From a virus, in the IMG/VR virus record IMGVR_UViG_3300042691_026259, positions 1 through 27,900 of that record: a stretch of 27,900 bases of DNA, one strand, 5' to 3'. Below, one piece after another: positions 7,083 through 15,900 of the stretch; the first letter of the stretch is position 1, and every line of letters starts with the position of its first letter. A program made the translations under genes and the position numbers. The notes beneath the pieces were generated by a model that was given only the letters and a program-made list of their open reading frames with translations, was not told the DNA's origin and did no database searches.

Positions 7083-7857
7083 TGTTCTCCTTGTTCAAGC
7101 GGCTAGCGGTTTAGAAAGACTTATGCATGGCTCTAATGAAAAAAATTTAAAAAACAGTATGGTTGCTCAAATATCTGCAGCCGTTTACTATCAATCGCAT
7201 GTCTTTTCTAAACTTGTTACAAGTAAAAAAATACATGATCTTTTTAGAAATACAATATTCTCTCAAATAGAAAAAGATTTTGGAGAGTATATGGATGCAC
7301 AGGCTAGATCAAAGCCAAGATCTCTACATCATGTTTATGAATGGAAAAGAACTGGCAATTCAAACTATAGACTTTTTAAACTAAAGATAGTTGGACAAGA
7401 AGATTTTTCATTTAAACTAAATTATGAATTCTTGCCATCAAAATCATCTGTACCAAATTCATTTAAAAATAGAAGACATGTTTTTTCTAGCAAAGCCGAA
7501 ATAATGGAAAGAGGAGATGGGCTTACAATATCTCCAAGAAATGCAGAAAGGCTTGTATTCGAATCAGACGGAATGACAGTTTTTATGCCCAAAGGCCAAT
7601 CTGTTTTTGTAAGAAGGCCAGGCGGATCCTCAGTTAAAAATTCTTTTGGTTTACAATATAGTAGATTTTTTAGTAGCCAACTTGTTAATGAATCAATAAA
7701 AAAATCTGGATTTCAAAAAATATTTGGTGCCACTGCTTCAAAAGCACTGTCCCTACCAGTAGATATTAAAAAGGTAAAATATACATTTAGTCCAAATACG
7801 GTAAAAGCTCAGGCCGCAGCATCCGTGGAGTCAGCGGGGTTTATAATAAATGGTTGA
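7075..7857 (+). CDS. Neck / tail completion protein (HK97 gp10-like position)
   Basis: A 260-residue protein if read from TTG 7075. This start is preferred because GGAG lies 10 nt upstream and it overlaps the previous gene by only 8 nt; an upstream in-frame start at 6994 would overlap by 89 nt. The N-terminal half is helical (NLKNSMVAQISAAVYYQ, FRNTIFSQIEKDFGEYMDAQARSKP). The middle is beta-rich, with a YEFLPSKSS stretch, VFSSKAEIMERGDGLTISP and FVRRPGG, a pattern seen in phage neck proteins between head closure and tail terminator. Position suggests the HK97 gp10-like / tail completion role. Overlaps the next gene by 8 nt. Confidence 0.65.
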   Translation: MSNVLLVQAASGLERLMHGSNEKNLKNSMVAQISAAVYYQSHVFSKLVTSKKIHDLFRNTIFSQIEKDFGEYMDAQARSKPRSLHHVYEWKRTGNSNYRLFKLKIVGQEDFSFKLNYEFLPSKSSVPNSFKNRRHVFSSKAEIMERGDGLTISPRNAERLVFESDGMTVFMPKGQSVFVRRPGGSSVKNSFGLQYSRFFSSQLVNESIKKSGFQKIFGATASKALSLPVDIKKVKYTFSPNTVKAQAAASVESAGFIING

Positions 7858-8362
7858 TTATAAATTAGATGTAATGTTTGAACTTAGAAAATATTTATGG
7901 GAAGAATTAAAATATGCTGGCATATTTAATCCACATGTATACTATAGCGATAACCTAAATAGAGAAGTAGTCCCTATTGTTCCAGTACAACAAACTGCTG
8001 AGATGAATCAATTTTTAAGCGGTAAAAAGCATATTGTATATGATAAGATTGGCATGTCATATGAGGACAATTGGCTTATCTGTTGCGAACAAATACTATT
8101 TACTATATATTCAACTGACATATCGGAGATTGCAGAAATCAGAAATTTTATGACAGATCTATTTAGAAGAATGGACGAGTCTGGAAGAGAAGTAAATTGG
8201 TGGAACAATAAGTCTGATAAATTTAAATTTCATACTATTTTTATTGCCGATATATCCCCAACATCTCCGTCAGAAGAGCTGCAAGGCTTTTTCTCAACAG
8301 ATATAGTCCTAGAAGTCAAATATTCACGAATGATTAACCCATTAACTGGTAGATTTTCTTGA
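7850..8362 (+). CDS. Tail terminator-like protein
   Basis: A 170-residue protein immediately upstream of the tail tube gene, the standard slot of the tail terminator (lambda gpU-like), which caps the tube end and joins it to the head. Sequence traits include an N-terminal helix (KLDVMFELRKYLWEEL), a central strand block (DNWLICCEQILFTIYSTD), a helix (EIAEIRNFMTDLFRRMDESG) and a final strand (STDIVLEVKYSRM), matching the alpha-beta-alpha order of small terminator proteins. There is no ribosome site of note; its ATG overlaps the upstream gene by 8 nt, so coupling is likely. The family assignment is by order and secondary-structure pattern. Confidence 0.65.
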   Translation: MVDYKLDVMFELRKYLWEELKYAGIFNPHVYYSDNLNREVVPIVPVQQTAEMNQFLSGKKHIVYDKIGMSYEDNWLICCEQILFTIYSTDISEIAEIRNFMTDLFRRMDESGREVNWWNNKSDKFKFHTIFIADISPTSPSEELQGFFSTDIVLEVKYSRMINPLTGRFS

Positions 8363-8363
8363 T

Positions 8364-8392
8364 TTGCTTTAGTGCGTATTATAGCCTAAAAT
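8364..8392 (+). promoter_or_regulatory. Candidate promoter for tail tube gene
   Basis: TTGCTT at 8364-8369, a 17-nt spacer and TAAAAT at 8387-8392, resembling the elements before 821 and 2778. It would give a 50-nt leader ending in AGGAGGT (8438-8444) before ATG 8449. TATTAT at 8377-8382 is an alternative -10. Confidence 0.45.
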
Positions 8393-8448
8393 TGGAAATG
8401 AAGGAAAGAGCCTAGCCAGCGATTTAATTTTAAAAATAGGAGGTTAAA

Positions 8449-9153
8449 ATGGCACTCACACCAAACAATCCAAAGAATATTATTGTCGGTGCGTCCCCAC
8501 TGTTCATCAGCCTTGCTCAAGGAGCAGAATCTACACTTGATCCAATTGATGGTTCTAATAAAGTAGCACTTGATAACACTAAGAGCTATGTAGACAGCTT
8601 AAGAGCATCTTCAGGAAAGTGGAGAGATGTTGGTTTTACCAACAATGGTCTTCAAATTACTTATAACCCAACATTCGGTGAAGTAACAGTTGATCAGCTT
8701 CTTGACTCTGCAAAACTCTTCAAGGAGTCCATGCAGGTTATGCTTATGACTGAAATGAGCGAAGGCACACTCGAAAATATTCTTGTTGTTTTCGGTCAGC
8801 CAGGTGGAGAAGGTACTGTTACAGCTATCGATAACGATGATACAATTACAACAGCAGACCCATCAGGCACAACACCAAAGCAACTTGGTATTGCAGCAGG
8901 TGCGCTTCTCCAGGCACCAGTCGAGCGTCAGCTCGTAGCTGTTGGTCCTGCACCAGAGTACGGTGTTACTTCTTTCACAAAGAACGAGCGTGTTTATTAT
9001 GCACGTCGAGTTCTTTCTGTTCAGCAGTCACAGTTCTCTCTTGCTCGTAATACGCCAACAACATTCCCAGTGACTTTCCGTCTGCTTCCAGCAGGTTCGG
9101 GCTACGCTGGCTCTGAGTATGGCAAGATTATTGACCGAGTTTACTCAGCATAA
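8449..9153 (+). CDS. Major tail protein (tail tube)
   Basis: A 234-residue protein between the tail terminator and the tail chaperones, the classic place of the tube subunit. The sequence reads like a tube fold: an N-terminal arm (NPKNIIVGASPLFISLA), a strand pair with KWRDVGFTNNGLQITYNPTFGEVTVDQ-type phrases, a helix (DQLLDSAKLFKESMQVMLMTEM), then LLQAPVERQLVAVGPAP and a final strand block. A very strong ribosome site (AGGAGGT, spacing 4) precedes ATG. Codon use switches to GC-richer forms (AAG, CGT, CTT/CTC) as in the capsid, indicating a highly produced protein. A terminator follows, isolating the gene as its own unit. Confidence 0.85.
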   Translation: MALTPNNPKNIIVGASPLFISLAQGAESTLDPIDGSNKVALDNTKSYVDSLRASSGKWRDVGFTNNGLQITYNPTFGEVTVDQLLDSAKLFKESMQVMLMTEMSEGTLENILVVFGQPGGEGTVTAIDNDDTITTADPSGTTPKQLGIAAGALLQAPVERQLVAVGPAPEYGVTSFTKNERVYYARRVLSVQQSQFSLARNTPTTFPVTFRLLPAGSGYAGSEYGKIIDRVYSA

Positions 9154-9172
9154 TTAAATTAATAATTTAATT
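9152..9172 (+). repeat. AT-only inverted repeat after tail tube gene
   Basis: AATTAAATT, AAT, AATTTAATT: a 9-bp perfect stem overlapping the stop of the tail tube gene and lying 6 nt before the terminator. Confidence 0.45.
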
Positions 9173-9178
9173 TAAATT

Positions 9179-9200
9179 GAGCCCCCAGAAATGGGGGCTC
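9179..9200 (+). terminator. Intrinsic terminator after tail tube gene
   Basis: GAGCCCCC, a 6-nt loop (AGAAAT), then GGGGGCTC: a perfect 8-bp stem followed by a moderately T-rich run. The GCCCCC/GGGGGC core is the same as in the capsid terminator. Confidence 0.8.
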
Positions 9201-9205
9201 TCTGC

Positions 9206-9234
9206 TTGTGTTATTAATATTCATTTGTTATAAT
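9206..9234 (+). promoter_or_regulatory. Promoter for tail chaperone and tape measure genes, extended -10
   Basis: TTGTGT at 9206-9211, a 17-nt spacer and TATAAT at 9229-9234 preceded by TGT (extended -10). AAGGAGG (9249-9255) then serves the TTG start at 9261. No terminator is seen for the next 17 kb. Confidence 0.6.
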
Positions 9235-9260
9235 AAATTAGAATATCCAAGGAGGATAAA

Positions 9261-9599
9261 TTGGCTACAACAGTATACAGTGTAGAAGAAATTGTTTTAC
9301 AAAATGGAGCTAAAGTTCAGCTCAAGCCTCTAAGCATCAAGCAGCTTAGAAAATTTATGTCAACTCTAAACAAGAGCTCAGAAGCAACAACAGAAGACGA
9401 CACTTTAAGTGTTCTTATAGACGCATGTTCGGTAGCACTAGAGCTACAGTTACCAGATTTGGTAGCAGATAGAGATGCTTTAGAAGCAGCATTAGACGTA
9501 CCAACCATCAATAGAATCCTAGAGGTTTGTGGTGGTATTAAGATGGACGACCCAAACCTACTAGCGGCAGCGGTTCTGGCTGGACAGAACTCGATTTAG
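9261..9599 (+). CDS. Tail assembly chaperone, short form (gpG-like)
   Basis: A 112-residue acidic protein starting at TTG 9261, with the Shine-Dalgarno AAGGAGG at spacing 5. It fits the tail assembly chaperone family: small, Glu/Asp-rich, with an early beta strand (IVLQNGAKVQLKPLSIKQLRKFM) and a helical core, sitting between the tail tube and the tape measure. Such proteins coat the tape measure during tail assembly and are absent from the virion. Most ribosomes should stop at TAG 9597-9599; some slip at CCCAAAC to make the long form. The order tube, chaperone pair, tape measure is diagnostic. Confidence 0.88.
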   Translation: MATTVYSVEEIVLQNGAKVQLKPLSIKQLRKFMSTLNKSSEATTEDDTLSVLIDACSVALELQLPDLVADRDALEAALDVPTINRILEVCGGIKMDDPNLLAAAVLAGQNSI

Positions 9600-9919
9600 C
9601 CGCTTTAGAAGGTGAAGTTTTTCTTCTAGGAATTTGGAAAAACTACGAAGAACTAGAAGAAAGTCTTTCAATGCCAGAGTTGTTACAAACATTGAAAGCA
9701 AAGCACGATGCAGAGGTTGCAGATAAAAAATTCTTTGCTTCATTAGAAGGAATTAAATTAGATGAAACCGAGCAACAAGAAGGTCCTACCTTTGAAGATG
9801 TTCAAAGAAAGGCTCTTGGCATACACGCAAGAGGAGATGATATAGTTTCTCTTCAAGGCCAATTTGCACAAGAGGCTGGTTTTGGAATTGGAATGGGATT
9901 AGGATATATTAGGGAGTAA
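9261..9919 (+). CDS. Tail assembly chaperone, frameshifted long form (gpGT-like)
   Basis: Predicted -1 frameshift product: 99 codons in the first frame to 9557, then 120 residues read from 9557 in the -1 frame, 219 residues in all. The -1 frame is open from 9542 and the shift site CCCAAAC is at 9551-9557. After the shift the protein continues with PTSGSGSGWTELDLAALEGE, a flexible linker, then a helical T-domain (IWKNYEELEESLSMPELLQ, DVQRKALGIHARGDD) typical of the second chaperone, which binds the tape measure and the tube subunit. An internal ATG at 9671 lies inside this region but has no good ribosome site. The extension ends 11 nt before the tape measure gene. Confidence 0.85.
9551..9557 (+). 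promoter_or_regulatory. Programmed -1 ribosomal frameshift heptamer CCCAAAC
   Basis: CCCAAAC matches X XXY YYZ in the zero frame (C CCA AAC), allowing CCA and AAC tRNAs to re-pair as CCC and AAA one base back. It is the only perfect heptamer I see inside the 9542-9599 overlap of the two frames. Confidence 0.85.
9563..9604 (+). promoter_or_regulatory. Candidate frameshift-stimulating RNA structure
   Basis: Five nt after the slip site, AGCGGC (9563-9568) can pair with GCCGCT (9599-9604), enclosing a second hairpin GTTCTG/CAGAAC (9573-9578 with 9585-9590, 6-nt loop). Spacing and two-tier pairing suit a stimulator. Folding was done by eye. Confidence 0.55.
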
Positions 9920-9930
9920 TAGCTTAATAA

Positions 9931-12900
9931 ATGGCCAATGAAAACGTAGTAGTAAATATAACTGCTACTAGCGATTTTTCAAATCTTATTACAGATGTTA
10001 ATAGGGTGTCTGCCTCATTGGCTAAATTGCAAAGAGATCTGATAACTTCAGATAAAGCAATTGGAAAAAATGTACAAAAATTAAATGCAGATTTTGCTAA
10101 TGCTTTAACTTCTTCTGGACAATTTTCTAAATACTTTGTAAGCTTAACTTCTGGTGCTGAAAAATTTGGTCAAAGCCTAGATAGTGGAAGGCTTAAACTA
10201 AGAGATTATTTCTCTACATTAAGAACTCATTTTACTGAACAAAAAAGTTTAATATCTGATTTAGCAAAACAACAGGTTCAGTTACAAAATGCTCTAATTC
10301 AGCCACTTGGTAAAAATGCTCAGGGTCTTATGCAATATAATATTATGGTTGCAAGAGGTCTTGATGAAGTAGCAAATAAAACTAAAATAGCACAAACTCA
10401 AGCTGCTATTATGAATAGAGTAATTCAGCAAGGTGCAAATCAATTAATTAACTGGGGTAAAAATACACAATGGGCTGGTAGACAGCTAACTGTTGGTTTA
10501 ACTGTACCTATTGCAGCATTTGGAAAAGCAGCAGCAGATGCATTTAGACTTGCAGATAAAGAGCTTGTAAGATTAACAAAGGTATATGGAGATCTTAGTG
10601 GAACAACTGCAAACGAATTAGGTAAAATTAGAGATGAAGTAGTTGCAACCGCAAAAGATCTTTCATCAAGCCTCGGCGCATCTTTTAAAGAAACATTAGC
10701 TCTATCTGCAGATATTGCTGCAACTGGAAAAACTGGAACTGAATTACTTGGATCAGTTCGAGAAACTACAAGGCTTGCAGTACTCGGTGAAGTTGATAGA
10801 CAAGAAGCAATGAAAGCTACTCTTGCAATTCAATCTGCATTTAAACAAAATACTGACGAACTTTCAGAATCTATTAACTTTTTAAACGCAGTTGAAAACC
10901 AAACATCTACAACACTTAATGATCTTGTAGAAGCTATTCCTAAAGCTGGACCAGTAATTAAGGGTCTAGGAGGAAGTATTCAAGATTTAGCACTATATAT
11001 AACAGCTATGCGTGAAGGTGGAATTAGTGCATCAGAAGGTGCTAATGCACTTAAATCTGGTCTTGCTTCTTTAATTAATCCAACCGATGTTGCTGTTGAT
11101 AAGTTTAAAACGTTTGGAATTGATCTTCTTGGTATGGTTCAAAAAAATGCAGGTAATACAACTGCATTACTACTTGACATGCAAGCAGCACTAGACAGAT
11201 TAGATCCATTACAAAAACAACAAGCAATAGAACAGCTTTTTGGTAAATTCCAGTTTTCAAGACTAAATGCTTTATTTAATAACTTAGGAAAAGAAGGAAG
11301 CCAAACATTAAAAGTTTTAGACTTAATGAAAGCTTCTACTGCAGAGCTTGGAGCAGTGGCTGACCGAGAGTTAGCTATGGTTACAGAGTCGGCATCTGGA
11401 AGATATGCTAGAGCAATTGAAAAATTAAAAGCTGATTTGGCTGGTGTTGGAGAATCATTTTTAGGAATTGCAACAAAAATAATTAATGTTATTGATAAAT
11501 TTGTTAACTTCGTAGGCGGACTGCCAGATCCAATTAAAAAAGTTATGGGCTTGGCTGCAGGAATAACTGCTATTGCTGGTCCAATAATCATGCTCACTGG
11601 TGTTCTTGGAAACTTCTTTGGGTATATTATTAAAGGAGTTTCACATTTTAGAGCATTATTTAAAGGTGCCGAAGGATGGAAATTATTAACCCCAGAAATA
11701 CTTGCTGCAAATGCAGCGGCTAATCAAATAGAAGATTCATTTTATTCTGATGCAAAAGCAGCTGATGTATTAAGAAATGCAATACAAAATCTTATTAATG
11801 AATATTCTATATTAGAAAATAAAGCACAATCTGGAGCACTTTCGCTGTCTGATATAGTAACAACAACTGCAGGAAATCCTTTAGTAATTGGCCCAAGAGA
11901 AGTAAATCCACAACATCCTTTAGCTGGCGAATATCAAACAAGAGCAAGTTCTCATATGAACCCAGTCGCTGGAATGACTAGAGAACAAAGAGCTTCTCAA
12001 ACAATTTTAGGAATGGTTCCTAGCGCAATTCCAGTTAATCGCTTAATTGGTCCAAATCCAATGATATTGACAGAAAAAGATTTGCCAAGAATTGAAGGAG
12101 TAACTTCATTTACCAGATCTACTGCAAAGGGAACATTTAGTACATCTGCTGGAGTACTAGCTCCAGAAGTAGCAAAGTGGCATGCCATGACAGCATCACT
12201 TGCAATGATGTCTAAAAAAGAAATTGCAGATTTAAAAAAGAGTATAGCGCTTACTGGTGTTGCAACAACAGAATTTATGGATAAGTTTGATGATGTTTTA
12301 CCAGCAGTTTCTAAAATTACTGATAATGGTGCAAGAATGTCTGCTGCTATTGTTGCTGAATTGCAAGCAGGTAAAATTACAGCTCAAACAGCAAAAGAAA
12401 AAATTATTGCTTTAAATTTTCAAATTGAAGCAATGCTTGCAGAAGCTGTAACAGATGTTGCAGCAGCTAGAGGATTAACAGTAGATCTAAGGACAGTTCC
12501 TTTAACAAGACAGCCAGCCACAAACGTCGTAACTGGTGAATCTAATATGAGACAAATGTTTAGGGGAGAAAATCAAAAATTTTTAGAAGAGCTTGGAGAT
12601 GTTTTAGGAGTTAGAACTTCTGGTGCTGGATATAATATTGAAACAACTAGACCAAAAAGATTAAACCAAGGTGGGTACATATATACAGCAAATGATGGAA
12701 GCATAGTTCCTGGTCCAAATGTAAATGCAGATGTTGTTCCAGCTATGCTAACTCCTGGAGAATTTGTTATAAATAGAGAAGCGACAGCAGCAAATCTTCC
12801 TTTACTAATTGCAATTAATGGTGGATTAGGTTCTGCTGGTCCAAATAAGTTTTTGGGGGGTAGAGTATCTGGTCTAGCTTCTAGAGCTAGAGATGCTGTT

Positions 12901-15900
12901 AGATCAATATTTGGAGTAAAAGCCAAAGGACCAGAAGCAAGCGCATTCCTTCAACAAATAGATGATATTCAAGATCCAATTTTAAAGGCACAATATATTG
13001 ATATTGCAAAAAAATATTCTAGTAAACTAACAAGATCAAAAAAAGATCCTAGTCTTTACTCTCCAGTTGCTCAAACTGTTCAAAAAAAGAATATAGAAGA
13101 TTTAAATAGAGCATTTGAGGATGCTGGATTAAATCCATTACCTTATGCCCCTGGAAGACATGCCACTCATTTAACTGTTAGCAAAAAATTAGGACGAGGT
13201 AAAACTCTAGTTAGTGGTTATACAGTAGACTACACTGCAGCATCAAACTTAGCTGCAAATAGAAATTCGCTCAGGCCAATTGATTTAATAACAAAAGATT
13301 TAATACAAGTTCCTGGTGTAAATAAATATGAAAGAATTTTACGTGCTGCTGGAATTCCAAAAGACAAGTGGGACTTAGCAGAAAAAGATATAGACCTTGC
13401 AATTAAAAATTATTTTGAGGAGCAGGCACAAAGAAGGGGAACAACAGTTGCTGGACTTCCAACCATAGGTGATAGACCAGAATCTGGAGCAGCGTTCACA
13501 TTTACAAAAGATATTATTCCAAGAATTGAATCTATTCTTCCAAAATATAATGATGCTGCATTATTTATGCCATCGTATAAAGCTCTTAAGGAAAATAAAA
13601 CATTAAGAGCTGCAAGAAGGAATAAGGGCGGAATGATTTATATGAATTCTGGTGGCGTGGTACCAGGATATAATCGTGGCGGCGGAATTGCAAGAAAAGG
13701 TAGAAAATATTACGGAGCAGTACAACCAAATGCTATATTCTATGCCAACCTAATTAGGAGAAATAAAGGAATTGCTGATAAGTCTGTAGTTCCAAAATCA
13801 TTCTTGCTGCAAAGGCTGGGTGCTAGATACCACTATAGCGAAAAAGATAAAGGATATGTTGTTACATCTCTGCCAACAAATCCTAATTTGAGAGTATTTT
13901 CAGACCTTGGATTAAGTTCTGCTGGCGAAAGAGTTTTGTATGGCAGTATGATAGATCGTATTTTAAACTCAAGGTCACAGGGAATGGATGCTCGTGGCAA
14001 GCGTGGGTTCTCTTTGGAATCAGATGGCCAAGATATGTGGCAGCATGCTTTATTAAGAGCTAAAAATTCTACATCTCTTTCCCCAGAAGATAAAGCTATT
14101 TTAGATTCACTTTATGATAAGGCTTCTAGAACAATGAATAACACAATGCCCAAGGCATTGGAAGAACAGCTTTTTGATTCAACATCGCATTTCTCTGACA
14201 TGCAATCATTATTTAGAAATCCAAAAACTCAATATAAAATGGGTGGAAAAATAAAAGGATATAACAGAGGCGGAAAGGTTACAGGTTATAACAAAAGAGC
14301 ATTACCTAGATATGCAGGCGGAGGAAAAGTATCAGGAGTTCAATATAAAAATGCTGGAGGAATGATAGCTTCTCTGCTTTTGTCTCAATTAGGATATAGT
14401 GTTGGGTCTTCATTAGGACAAAAGGCTGGCGGAGGCACTGGGCAAATGGTTGGCGGATCACTCGGTAGCATTTTACCATTTATGCTAATGGGTGGAATTG
14501 GTGGCAAAGACATAAACACTAAATATGAAAAGTCTATATTTGCTGGTAGCAAATTTGGACAATCTATGCTTACGCAAGCAACATCTGGAAGCAAACTCGC
14601 AGGTGCAATGTCTAAGGTAGGGCTTGCGCTTACCAGATTCAATCTAGCTGCAAGTGCTACTGTAGCTGTTGCTGGAGGACTAATAAAAGTTTATAAAGAT
14701 CATATAGAGTCCAATAAAAGATTAGCTGATTCATATGGGTTAACAGAAGAGAGAGCAAAAAATCTTAAATTAGAATATGTAGATTATATTGATGTATTAA
14801 GATCATCAATAAAAACAATGGAAGGTGCAAGAACAAGAAATAGATTAATTTTTGAAAGCATGGCTGCTGCAAATAGTCCAGTTAGTTTAACAATTAAACA
14901 GTATAAGGATCTAAGAAAAGAAATTAAGCAGACTATGCAAACAGAAATTGATATGATAAATAATGCAAAGCAGTCTGATCTTTCTGATATAGCAGTAAGA
15001 TTAAAAATTCAATTCATGGCTGCTGGTGCTTCTGCAGAAGAGGCAAATAGAAAAATTGCTGTATTATTTTCGCTAACAGAATACAGTGAGTTTGCACAAA
15101 AAGTTACATTGGCAAATAGAGAATTTATGAATTTAAAAACTGCTACAGATGTTGCAGTAAAAGCTTTTAAAAACTTTAGAGAGGCAACAAAAGAAAGATT
15201 ACCAGCAGAGACTCAACTAAGAGCATTTAATACAGCACTTCAAGCAACTGATAATGCTATTGATCAAATTTTAGCAAAAAATAAAAAAGATGGAGAAAAC
15301 CAACAAGAAAGATATAAAGCAGAGCTTGAAATACTAAATGAACTTAAGTCTAAAAAGCTTGATGAAGTGGAACTTTCTAATGAGCTAAAGGCATCGCTAT
15401 CAGCCCAAGACACAACTTTAATTGGAATTATTGGTAGATATGAAACTGTAGTTTCTTTATGGCAAAAAATACAAATTGCGGCAAAGGGTTATACTGGAGA
15501 CTTAAAAGGTTTAGATCCAACTGCTGTAAACGCTTTATATAATTTAGTTGCTGCAGTTGCAGACGAAACGGCCAGAAGTACCTCAGCTCAAGGTGGCTTG
15601 TTATTTAAAGAGTATAGAGAATTAACAAGATTAGAAAAAACTAGAAAAGATTTAATAGCAGCAACCAAAGGTCAAACAGCAGCACAAGAAATTAATTCTA
15701 GAAAAAGAATTGAAGCTCTTCAAAAAGAAATAGAAAAAATTAATGAGGCCGCAGAAGCCAGACAAAAAGCATTACAGGAAGAGCAAGAAGATGAAGATTA
15801 TTTAATTCAAATACAAAAGAAAAAGATTGAATATCAGGATGCCCTTGCTGCAGGAGATATGTCTAGGGCAGCCCAAGCTCAATTAGATATACAGTCTCTT

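Noticed and set aside
8398-8415. Five-codon minigene MKERA at the predicted transcript start of the tail tube unit
   Set aside because: Its ATG sits where a leaderless start would, but five codons occur easily by chance and no second signal supports it.
9671-9919. Independent 82-residue gene from ATG 9671
   Set aside because: The same frame is open well upstream and joins the chaperone through the frameshift site; no ribosome site precedes this ATG.
13141-13180. HATHLTV in the tape measure as a 2H phosphoesterase motif
   Set aside because: Only one HxT-like motif is visible and the second required one is missing.
11139-14642. Several minus-strand open frames inside the tape measure
   Set aside because: No ribosome sites, no recognisable motifs, and composition is that of the reverse complement of the tape measure codons.
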